DNA of 64,000 nucleotides from Caldithrix abyssi DSM 13497. Its GTDB lineage: Bacteria; Electryoneota; AABM5-125-24; Hatepunaeales; Hatepunaeaceae. Location: contig CAMBDS010000001.1 of the NCBI GenBank assembly GCA_945865405.1, positions 124,001 through 188,000 of the forward strand. Direction: 5' to 3'. The notes below the pieces were generated by a model. That model did no database searches, was not told the DNA's origin, and was given only the letters and a program-made list of their open reading frames with translations. Made by a program: the position numbers and the translations under genes. Shown here piece by piece: positions 1 to 7,740 of this stretch; the stretch's first letter is position 1, and every line of letters starts with the position of its first letter.

Positions 1-359
1 TTTTTGGGGCTGACGTTGGGTGGGACGGAAGTCTGCCTGATGAGTCTAAGTTGGGGATAATTTGCAACAAATTCAGCCGCGATTTCTGCCGTCCGGTCAG
101 TCGAGCGATCATCGACAACGACGATTTGGAGTGATTGTTGACTCTTGGCAAATCGTTGAGCAAGCAGGCTTTCAAGAGTTTTGCCAATCCACTCCTCTTC
201 GTTGCGAGCGGCGATGACGATGCTGATAGTTTGAGAGACTGCCACCGACGGGGCGGTGGACATCCTGCGTAATTTCTGTATCCCCCCTAACGCCTTCAGA
301 ACAAATAGGGCATAAACTATCCCGCCCGCCGAGAGGGTCATCAACCAGACGGCACTCAC
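1..359 (-). CDS. Glycosyltransferase family 2, partial (3' end beyond window)
   Basis: Manual translation from GTG at 359: VSAVWLMTLSAGGIVYALFVLKALGG..TISIVIAARNEEEWIGKTLESLLAQ..LQIVVVDDRSTDRTAEIAAEF; typical GT2 N-terminus. GTGA overlap with the upstream gene. Confidence 0.8.
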   Translation of the reverse strand, partial: MSAVWLMTLSAGGIVYALFVLKALGGIQKLRRMSTAPSVAVSQTISIVIAARNEEEWIGKTLESLLAQRFAKSQQSLQIVVVDDRSTDRTAEIAAEFVANYPQLRLIRQTSVPPNVSPK

Positions 360-1306
360 GATTCGGGTCTTTTCATGTCGCCGAGAGGCAATCTGCCGAC
401 GAAAAAGAGTCCGACCAGCGCCGGAGTGACGACATTGATGGCAAAAAGGAGGATTGAGGCGTTGAAGGCAGCCTCAGAGGTGATGCCGAACTGCCCGAAG
501 AACTTGACCGAGACAAGCTGGTCAAGACCGAGATCGCCTATGGCGATGGGTATAGCCGATTTGGTGAAGAGGATGGCGGAAGCTCCGCGGATGGAGCTTA
601 AAAAATCGAGTTTTCCGAGGGCGTTTATCAGCAGGAAGTATTGGACGAGAAAAACAGAATAGTGCGCGAGGGTGAATAGCAAGGTACGGCGAGCCTGAGG
701 TTTGCCAAAACGGTCGAGCCCGCCCATCAATTGAGCGACGCGCTGACCCTTTGGCAACATGATCTGAGCAGCGTAGATGAGACTACGGACCGGACGGGGA
801 TCGAGAGCCAGATAGAGTAAAAACCCGTTGATGACGACCAACAATCCAAGCAAAGCATAAAGGACATATCCGGTTGCAAAATTCAGCGCCCACGGCAAGG
901 TGCAGAGGGCTGGCAAGCCGACCGCTGTCGTCAAGCCGAGGTTGTAAAACTTGTCGATGACGGTCAGCCCGATCAGCCTAAGCGGCTCGGCGTTACGAAT
1001 CAGGAGCGAACGACCATATTCGCCGATTCGACCAGGAGTTACGATCCCGAACGTGTAGCCGCCCAACAGCGACCCCCACGTCTCGCCAAGGGTAGCATTG
1101 GGGTGCGAGAGCTTGACGAGGTATGCCCATTTGCGCTCCTGAATAAAGATATTGAGCGGCATAAGAAGTGCGGCGAATAGAACGAGGTCGTATTTGGCGA
1201 CAAGGAGCGCGTCCCAGATCGGGCGGGGCCTGATGGTGACGACGATCAAGCCCAGCAGGGCGACTGCGACGAGGAGTTTCAGCCAGAAGAGAAATCGGCG
1301 GGTCAT
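356..1306 (-). CDS. Flippase-like / lysylphosphatidylglycerol synthase TM-domain (UPF0104-type) membrane protein
   Basis: 316 aa, multiple TM segments, GGYTFGIVTPGRIGEYGRSLLI motif. Confidence 0.7.
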   Translation of the reverse strand: MTRRFLFWLKLLVAVALLGLIVVTIRPRPIWDALLVAKYDLVLFAALLMPLNIFIQERKWAYLVKLSHPNATLGETWGSLLGGYTFGIVTPGRIGEYGRSLLIRNAEPLRLIGLTVIDKFYNLGLTTAVGLPALCTLPWALNFATGYVLYALLGLLVVINGFLLYLALDPRPVRSLIYAAQIMLPKGQRVAQLMGGLDRFGKPQARRTLLFTLAHYSVFLVQYFLLINALGKLDFLSSIRGASAILFTKSAIPIAIGDLGLDQLVSVKFFGQFGITSEAAFNASILLFAINVVTPALVGLFFVGRLPLGDMKRPES

Positions 1307-1324
1307 AGCGAGCCAAAAAGGGCT

Positions 1325-1394
1325 GCAGGCAAACGCCCTCGTCTGCCTGCCGGAAGCTGAGTTGGGTTGACTGGCAGACGAGGGCGTCTGCCAG
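1325..1394. repeat. Two hairpins of the ACGAGGGCGT family (1325-1350 and 1371-1394)
   Basis: gcaggcaaacgccctcgtctgcctgc and ctggcagacgagggcgtctgccag: conserved core, different arms. Confidence 0.85.
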
Positions 1395-1412
1395 CGGAGA
1401 AGCGAGCGATAA

Positions 1413-2207
1413 TCACTTCACCGCCACCCAGATCTGCTCGGCGCGAGCTTTGAAAGGACTACGGTCGAAGTCGCCATAGAGGGTTTCGACCCGAAAGCCG
1501 CATAGCTCGAGCAGATGGTACATCTCCCAACGGAAGATATAGCGAACGCGCAGTTTGACGGTGGTGCTCTTCAGGATGTTGCCTTGGAAATCTTGCTCGA
1601 CGTAATTACGGACTTCTTCGATAGTCTGTTCGGTCAGGTCGTAATCCCACGTTGACCACTCCTTGACGGGGTTGCCGGTCGAGGGGTGCCGGAATTGGTT
1701 CATCAGGATCTGGTTCGACCTCATCCGCTCGTTATGATCGAGGATCTCGCGGAGATCGGGATCGAAAAAATTGATGATAAGCTTAGCGCCGTCATTCATG
1801 TGGCGATGGATGTTGCGCAGAGCTTGCTTCTGTTCTTCGACCGTCATCAGGCAGATGAAGACACGGAACGGGATTAACACCAGATCGAAGGTCCGCCCAA
1901 GGTCGAAGTCGCACATGTCGCCTTGGGCGAGGGTAATCCGGTCTGCGACTACCGAAGGCATTTCAGCGACTTTAGCCCTCGCAATTTCCAACATATCGGG
2001 GGAAATTTCGACGCCGACAATATCGATCCCAGCGTTAGCTATCGGGATCGTGATCCTGCCGGTGCCACAGCCGAGCTCCAGCACCGTTGAACCGCAGTTA
2101 GTTGCCTCCTCGACGTAAAAGGCAATGTCGCTCGGATCGTAAGTGGCGTAGTCGGAGTCGTAAAGCTCGGCGTCAAGGCCGCGATATTGTTCGACGGAGT
2201 CAGTCAA
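1413..2207 (-). CDS. Class I SAM-dependent methyltransferase
   Basis: VLELGCGTGRITIPIANAGIDIVGVEISPDML motif I/II. ORF runs to 2285 but that part encodes a repeat hairpin; TTG at 2207 (MTDSVEQYRGLD..) is the likelier start. Confidence 0.8.
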   Translation of the reverse strand: MTDSVEQYRGLDAELYDSDYATYDPSDIAFYVEEATNCGSTVLELGCGTGRITIPIANAGIDIVGVEISPDMLEIARAKVAEMPSVVADRITLAQGDMCDFDLGRTFDLVLIPFRVFICLMTVEEQKQALRNIHRHMNDGAKLIINFFDPDLREILDHNERMRSNQILMNQFRHPSTGNPVKEWSTWDYDLTEQTIEEVRNYVEQDFQGNILKSTTVKLRVRYIFRWEMYHLLELCGFRVETLYGDFDRSPFKARAEQIWVAVK

Positions 2208-2233
2208 AATTGCTATATTGCAATAATTAAGGT

Positions 2234-2259
2234 GCTGGCAGACGAGGGCGTCTGCCAGC
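2234..2259. repeat. ACGAGGGCGT-family hairpin
   Basis: gctggcagacgagggcgtctgccagc, 11-bp perfect arms. Confidence 0.85.
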
Positions 2260-2295
2260 AGGATTATGAATGGTTTGGCGGACATATTCTCTCGT

Positions 2296-3717
2296 CTAAA
2301 ACGTCAGCGCCGTCTCGATTGTCATGATCTTGGTCGCTTTGCCGTTGTGGTAGATAGACTTGTTGTCGTAAATGATGCTGACGCCCTGACCGATCTCATA
2401 GCCGACCTTATAGCCAATTACCGTTCCGTCGGAGGTGGTGCTGAAAAGCTCCTTCGCGTCGGGTTGTTGGAAGTAAGCTTCGGCTTTGGTGATTTTGGGG
2501 ATCAAGCCACCCTTCAGACCACCAGAGGCATAGACTCCCTGCGTCGATTCGCCGCCGTCATAAGACATGTTTTGGTAAGAACCGTAGATTTCGACCAATC
2601 CGAAGAATGTCATCCCCATGTCAGCCCAGATTCCATTGGCAGAGGGGAGCGAATCGAGCAACGATTCCTTGGTGCGCAAACTGTCGAGAGCCTCATCCCA
2701 GAAGACTCGGCTCGTCTCGTAGGACATATCGAAGTAGTCACCGCGGAAATGCTTACCGAAGATGCGGTACTCGGCTCCGGCATGGAAGGGGCCCATCGTG
2801 AAGACGAGTCCCGGTGCCGCGATACCCATACCGTAGTCGATTATCTGTGCCGCTTGTGCGTAAGTCCAGAGGCTGAAGATTTCCGCTTGAATTAATGGAA
2901 GTCCGACATCAAGACCGAGGACTGTTACGGGATCCTTCAAATCCTTTATCGTGGGTGGGAGGTTGAAGATATCTGGAATTGCACCGATGTCGACGAGTCT
3001 TTGGGCACCGGCGTCACCGACTTCGGCACGGATCTGTCGGGAGAATTCAATGTCGTCCTTGCCATGAAAAACGTCGTTGCGGTCGGGAATGCCGTCGTTA
3101 TCTTCGTCTTTCGCGCCAAGGTACTGGTTGCCGTCATGAGCCGCGTTGAGGCCTACGCGAAGCGGCAAAATCAGGTCGAGATCGTAGGTGACTCGTGCCG
3201 CAACAAGGCCTGGAGACTCAAGCTCACGGAAATTACCGATCACCGTCTCGACGCCGACGCTGCCGGTATGGACTTCCATCTGCATACCGACGCGCCGAAC
3301 GGAGGGCCACTCGATGGAGTTTGTGTAACGCCTCATAATAAGACCGTAGCCGAGCGTTACGGGCGAAAGGTTACCGGCGCGAATGTAAAAAGGATCGCCG
3401 GGCAGTCCCCAACGGACGTAGTAAATTTTTTCGACGATGTCGGCTGTTTGATCCCAATCCTCTTTACGGATATTACCGTCGGAGTCGAAGTAGAGCGAGA
3501 GGTCAAGGCCTATCCCGAACTTGCCGATAGAGATATCGGGGCGGAAGCTGAAAAATTGATAATTGACGCCGTTAATGACCGAAGCCCCAACGGCCCCGTT
3601 CATCGTGATGCCAAGTCCGCCGTTGGCGTTGGCGCTACCTGGAATTGCAAGAAAAATAATTAGTGCAGCCAGAATCGGAAATGCAATGTACCGGCTGAAG
3701 GCATTGCTGCTACGCAT
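2296..3717 (-). CDS. Exported outer-membrane beta-barrel-like hypothetical protein
   Basis: Signal peptide MRSSNAFSRYIAFPILAALIIFLAIPGSANA; alternating beta-strand character; DEDNDGIPDRND Ca-type motif. Confidence 0.55.
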   Translation of the reverse strand: MRSSNAFSRYIAFPILAALIIFLAIPGSANANGGLGITMNGAVGASVINGVNYQFFSFRPDISIGKFGIGLDLSLYFDSDGNIRKEDWDQTADIVEKIYYVRWGLPGDPFYIRAGNLSPVTLGYGLIMRRYTNSIEWPSVRRVGMQMEVHTGSVGVETVIGNFRELESPGLVAARVTYDLDLILPLRVGLNAAHDGNQYLGAKDEDNDGIPDRNDVFHGKDDIEFSRQIRAEVGDAGAQRLVDIGAIPDIFNLPPTIKDLKDPVTVLGLDVGLPLIQAEIFSLWTYAQAAQIIDYGMGIAAPGLVFTMGPFHAGAEYRIFGKHFRGDYFDMSYETSRVFWDEALDSLRTKESLLDSLPSANGIWADMGMTFFGLVEIYGSYQNMSYDGGESTQGVYASGGLKGGLIPKITKAEAYFQQPDAKELFSTTSDGTVIGYKVGYEIGQGVSIIYDNKSIYHNGKATKIMTIETALTF

Positions 3718-3810
3718 TGTGGTCTCCAAAAAAGTTGTTTCCCCTCCGCACACCTAAAGATAATCGGTATCTTAGCCTTTGGCAACCTAATTGACAGGTG
3801 CCGCGCTGTT

Positions 3811-3988
3811 CCGTCAGGTCTTTTGACCTGACGGCAATAATTTCCTGGAGGGCGGACACTCTTGTCCGCCCGTAACGCTGGCGTCTCGCCGGCAGGTTTC
3901 GCCGCCGTCCCGGCGGCTTCTGCCGTCAGACGCCCTCGTCTGACGGAAAACTATCGCTTGGTGCTGGCAGACGAGGGCATCTGCCAGC
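3811..3988. repeat. Cluster of at least four hairpins in a divergent intergenic region
   Basis: ccgtcaggtc-tttt-gacctgacgg (3811-3834); gggcggaca-ctct-tgtccgccc (3850-3871); ccgtcagacgccctcgtctgacgg (3923-3946); gctggcagacgagggcatctgccagc (3963-3988). Confidence 0.85.
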
Positions 3989-4174
3989 GGAAACTACGAA
4001 TATTTTAAGAGAAATGACGATGAGTGACTTTATTCGAGTTCCGCCAAGATCGGATTCAAGTATTCGAGTTTCCTGCCGATAACAGAATTGGAAGTAATCG
4101 GGCGACGGATATCCCCCGCTTGGGATGGAGGACAGGGGAATTTGTCGCAGACACAGGGAAGCGCGGATGGCCGT

Positions 4175-4543
4175 ATGAATAACATTACCGACGACCATCA
4201 GGGCAGGCTCTCTATCGGTCAGGTGGCAGCCGCGACTGGCGTAAGCCAGTCAACCCTGAGGCATTGGGAGCATGAGTTTCGGGATTTTCTCGAAACAGCC
4301 AAGGGGGCAGATGAAGATTCGCGCCGCTTTGCTCCAGACGCGATTCAAAAAATAGACCATATTCGTTCGATGGTGGAGGAGCAGGGGTTAACCTTGCGGG
4401 GCGTCAGGCTTCAGATAGAAAAATTATCTAATTCTGGAACCGGGCTCTCCCCACCGGAAGATGAAGACCCTCTTCGCCGCAAGGCGAGAGACTTGGCAGA
4501 CCGGGTTACAGACCGGCTGCTTTCAAAGATTTTCAATTCGTGA
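4175..4543 (+). CDS. MerR-family transcriptional regulator
   Basis: LSIGQVAAATGVSQSTLRHWEHEF..SRRFAPDAIQKIDHIRSMVEEQGLTLRGVRLQI. Confidence 0.85.
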   Translation: MNNITDDHQGRLSIGQVAAATGVSQSTLRHWEHEFRDFLETAKGADEDSRRFAPDAIQKIDHIRSMVEEQGLTLRGVRLQIEKLSNSGTGLSPPEDEDPLRRKARDLADRVTDRLLSKIFNS

Positions 4544-4573
4544 CTGTTTACCGATAGTCGTTACTTGAGAATT

Positions 4574-4640
4574 GGTTGAGAACAACCCGCAGGACGGCCC
4601 CGTTAAGGTTTCGTAAACCCCCTATGCGGCGGGGCCGTGG
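4574..4640 (+). ncRNA. Candidate structured RNA (nested hairpins) of unknown family
   Basis: GGTTGagaaCAACC (4574-4587), ACGGCCCCG (4594-4602) pairing with CGGGGCCGT (4630-4638), inner GGTTT-CGT-AAACC (4607-4619); followed by a terminator. Confidence 0.3.
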
Positions 4641-4651
4641 GCTTTGAAGAG

Positions 4652-4695
4652 ATGGGACGATTTGTCAAACGGCGAATCGCCCCATTTCTCTTTTT
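4652..4695 (+). terminator. Rho-independent terminator
   Basis: atgggacgatt-tgtcaaacggcg-aatcgccccat followed by ttctcttttt. Confidence 0.65.
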
Positions 4696-4713
4696 GGGGG
4701 TGAGTGCCGGGAG

Positions 4714-4742
4714 TTGACAAACAGGTTTGGATAACCTAAATT
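4714..4742 (+). promoter_or_regulatory. Putative sigma70-like promoter of the SBBP gene
   Basis: TTGACA - 17 nt - TAAATT, about 58 nt upstream of the ATG at 4801. Confidence 0.5.
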
Positions 4743-4800
4743 AGATAAAGACTTTTGAATTTATTTATTCATTTTACGCTATCAACATTGAGCTTCAAGC

Positions 4801-7701
4801 ATGAAACAATCGGACTTGACTGTATGGCTTTCAGCCTTCCCTGCGATTGCCACATACCTTCTGGCAGCCAACCTTCACGCCGCAACGCCCGCTCCAACAG
4901 CGGGGACACTGGGCCAGACGCCGCTCTACTTCACCGAGAACAAGGGACAATGGGACGAGCGTGTCCTCTACAAGGCCGATGGCGGAGCCGGGTTGACGTG
5001 GTGGTTTGAGCGCGACGGCTTGACGATTGCTGTGGCGATGCCGGATACAAGCAATCCACTGCCAGCCCGCCTCACGCAACCACTGCCAGCCCGCGGCGGC
5101 TGGCAGGATGAAAGAGGTGTCGGCTACGGCGAGCCGACACTGGATGACCCTCCCCCCCGTAAGGGCCACGCCCTCAAGCTCCGCTTCGTCCCTTCCCCGT
5201 CCCAGACACCATCCGACCTCGTCATTGCGAGCGCAGCGAAGCAATCTCTTCCTACCCAAACAGCCTCTGAGGTCATCCCGGAGGGCAAGCTTGGCTGGAA
5301 CAACAACTACTTCCTCGGCAACGACTCGTCTAAGTGGGCTCCCGATTGTGGGAACTTCACTCGGCTGACGTACCGGAATGTCTGGCCCGGCGTCGATGTC
5401 GTCTATTACGGCGAAGGCGATCACCTGAAGTACGACTACGTCGTGAAGCCCGGCGCAGATCCGGCTGACGTGCGGTTAAGGTGGCTGGGGTTGGATGAAC
5501 CGCTTGTCGTATCGCCGTCATCCTTGACGGCATCGGATTCGGGAGCCGCCAAGGATGGCGGCGGTACGGAGCTTCTCCTTGCAACCTCAGTCGGCACACT
5601 CCGCGAAGCCCTCCCGCTCGCCTACCAGCGCGACGCGTCGGGGAATCGCGTCCCGGTCGCCGTGACGATGAAGGTTTTGACTGACAACGAGTTCGGGCTG
5701 GAGGTCGTCGGGGCTTGGGATAAGGGAAAGGAGCTGGTGGTTGATCCGTTGGTCTGGAGCACGTATTTGGGGGGAAGTTACGAAGATTGTGCTTATGCGA
5801 CAGCATCATCAGAGGGGAATACCATAGTCACTGGCAGCACAGAAAGTGATGATTTTCCGGTTAATGAGGGAGCATTTGACAACTCTTTCAACGAAGGTTC
5901 TGATGCATTTGTCACAAAATTCAACCAGCTTGGTAACGAACTTATTTATTGCACATATGTTGGAGGAAGTACATGGGAAACTGCATTTGATATTATTGCC
6001 GATTTGGAAGGAGGTGCCGTTATTACAGGTCAAACCAGAAGTCGCGATTTTCCAACCACACAAGGAGTTTACAGTAGGAATTATTTAGGAGGATATGATA
6101 TTTTTGTCACAAGTCTAAATGTAGAAGGTGATGAATTGATTTACAGTACTCTGTTGGGTGGACGCAGAAACGAAGTTGCCACTACGATTGCTTTTGATGG
6201 CTCAGGTGGTGTCTATATCGCAGGTACAGCAGAGAGCGAAGAATTTCCCATTGTTGGAGGAGCATTTGATCCAACTGGAAACGGTCGTGATGATACTTTT
6301 GTTGCCAGATTTATGGATAGTGGAACCAATTTGTATTTCAGTACTTACTTGGGCGGTCGTAACGATGACGGTGCTACCGCAGTCATTATGGATGAGCAAG
6401 TTGGAGTAATTGTAACAGGAATCACTAGTTCAGGAGACTTCCCAACATCAGATGGAGCATTCAATCAAGAGCACAATGGAAATCGAGATGGTTTTGTAAC
6501 CAAATTAAATGCCGATGGCAATGAATTGATTTACAGCACCTATTTAGGTGGAAGTATTAACACACCATCGGCTCTTTCACTGTCTGGTATTGAACCTGGA
6601 GAGGTGTTTGTGGCTGGGCTAATTTACGGTGGTAGATTCCCTATGACGGATGGAGCATTCGACAGTCATGCAGATGGTTGGCAGGATGCCTATGTTGCCC
6701 GACTTAGCCGGGATGGCACGGAATTGCTTTGCGCCACATATTTGGGTGGTGACGAGTCTGAGGATGCGAAAGCTCTCACGAATGACGGCGTTGGGGGAAT
6801 CGCAGTCACGGGTTGGACAGACAGTGATGATTTTCCCGTAACAAGAGCTGGATATGATCAGTCACGAAATGGTGGACGCGATATTTTTGTCGCCAGACTA
6901 AGCGGTGATTTAAGCGAGTTAGAATATGGGACCTATTTAGGCGGCGATGGGGTTGATTGTCCATATGGATTATCGCTATCTGCAGCAGGTACGGTGGTTG
7001 TTTCCGGACAAACTTATAGTAGCAATTTCCCTACAACAAGGGGCGCTTTTGACGAGCGATGGAACAACATCAATGAATGTTTCATTACCTATATCAGTAT
7101 TTCAAACATGTGGTGGGAAGATATGCCAGACGTGATTGAAGTAGCCGAGAATGACTTCATCGAATTCACCATTCGTGGGATGAGTACAGACGAAAACGCT
7201 CGGTTGAACATTACTTACACATCAGAAAACCTACCTGACTCAGTCCACTTTATTGACAACAATAACCAAAGCTGTACCTTCTCATGGCACACCACTTTCG
7301 ACGACGCCGGCGAATACACCGCAATCTTCACTCTATCCGACAGCGAAAACGAAATCAGTGCTGAAGTCCGAATCATCGTCAACGACGTCAACTCCGTAAC
7401 TAACCCCCAATCCGCCATTCCCGCCGACTACTTCCTTGCTGACGCGTTCCCCAACCCGTTCAACTCAAGCACCACTATCCGCTACGGCTTGCCTGTTGCT
7501 GGTATGGTGAGTTTAAGCGTCTATGACTTGTCGGGAAAGAAGGTGGCGGTTCTGATGGACGGGTACGGAGACCCGTCCTCCTACGCGGCGGGCTGGCACG
7601 AGATTGTCTGGGACGCAGGAGCCGTCCCGGCGGGAGTCTATCTGGTCGAATTGAATTCGGGTAAAGCGCGAATTGTGCGCGAAGCAGTGATCGTAAAGTA
7701 G
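4801..7701 (+). CDS. SBBP (beta-propeller) repeat exported protein with T9SS/Por-like C-terminal tail
   Basis: N-terminal LYFTENKGQWDERVLYKA.., repeated STYLGGS..D.A..VTG.T.S.DFP.. units, C-terminal FPNPFNSSTTIRYGLPVAG..AGVYLVEL. Confidence 0.8.
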   Translation: MKQSDLTVWLSAFPAIATYLLAANLHAATPAPTAGTLGQTPLYFTENKGQWDERVLYKADGGAGLTWWFERDGLTIAVAMPDTSNPLPARLTQPLPARGGWQDERGVGYGEPTLDDPPPRKGHALKLRFVPSPSQTPSDLVIASAAKQSLPTQTASEVIPEGKLGWNNNYFLGNDSSKWAPDCGNFTRLTYRNVWPGVDVVYYGEGDHLKYDYVVKPGADPADVRLRWLGLDEPLVVSPSSLTASDSGAAKDGGGTELLLATSVGTLREALPLAYQRDASGNRVPVAVTMKVLTDNEFGLEVVGAWDKGKELVVDPLVWSTYLGGSYEDCAYATASSEGNTIVTGSTESDDFPVNEGAFDNSFNEGSDAFVTKFNQLGNELIYCTYVGGSTWETAFDIIADLEGGAVITGQTRSRDFPTTQGVYSRNYLGGYDIFVTSLNVEGDELIYSTLLGGRRNEVATTIAFDGSGGVYIAGTAESEEFPIVGGAFDPTGNGRDDTFVARFMDSGTNLYFSTYLGGRNDDGATAVIMDEQVGVIVTGITSSGDFPTSDGAFNQEHNGNRDGFVTKLNADGNELIYSTYLGGSINTPSALSLSGIEPGEVFVAGLIYGGRFPMTDGAFDSHADGWQDAYVARLSRDGTELLCATYLGGDESEDAKALTNDGVGGIAVTGWTDSDDFPVTRAGYDQSRNGGRDIFVARLSGDLSELEYGTYLGGDGVDCPYGLSLSAAGTVVVSGQTYSSNFPTTRGAFDERWNNINECFITYISISNMWWEDMPDVIEVAENDFIEFTIRGMSTDENARLNITYTSENLPDSVHFIDNNNQSCTFSWHTTFDDAGEYTAIFTLSDSENEISAEVRIIVNDVNSVTNPQSAIPADYFLADAFPNPFNSSTTIRYGLPVAGMVSLSVYDLSGKKVAVLMDGYGDPSSYAAGWHEIVWDAGAVPAGVYLVELNSGKARIVREAVIVK
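5117..5140. repeat. NCGGMG-loop hairpin, in frame in CDS
   Basis: gtgtcggct-acggcg-agccgacac, 9-bp arms. Confidence 0.75.
7558..7577. repeat. NCGGMG-loop hairpin, in frame in sorting-domain code
   Basis: gacgggt-acggag-acccgtc. Confidence 0.7.
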
Positions 7702-7707
7702 TGTTCA

Positions 7708-7727
7708 GGCGGACGCCCTCGTCCGCC
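7708..7727. repeat. ACGAGGGCGT-family hairpin
   Basis: ggcggacgccctcgtccgcc. Confidence 0.8.
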
Positions 7728-7740
7728 GACCAGCTATTCA

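Noticed and set aside
3001-3663. 220-aa plus-strand ORF opposite the barrel protein
   Set aside because: Antisense to a signal-peptide-bearing CDS; no recognisable domain.
4594-4638. The cggcccc..ggggccg stem considered as a tRNA acceptor
   Set aside because: The enclosed length is far too short for a tRNA and no anticodon or T arms are recognisable.
4831-5809. Minus-strand ORFs opposite the SBBP gene (197 and 150 aa)
   Set aside because: Antisense to the SBBP gene; include translated repeat hairpins and low-complexity Arg/Pro text.
5760-7130. Periodic repeats in the SBBP gene considered as a CRISPR or DNA tandem array
   Set aside because: Periodicity is at protein level (beta-propeller units) with degenerate DNA; no exact repeats with unique spacers.
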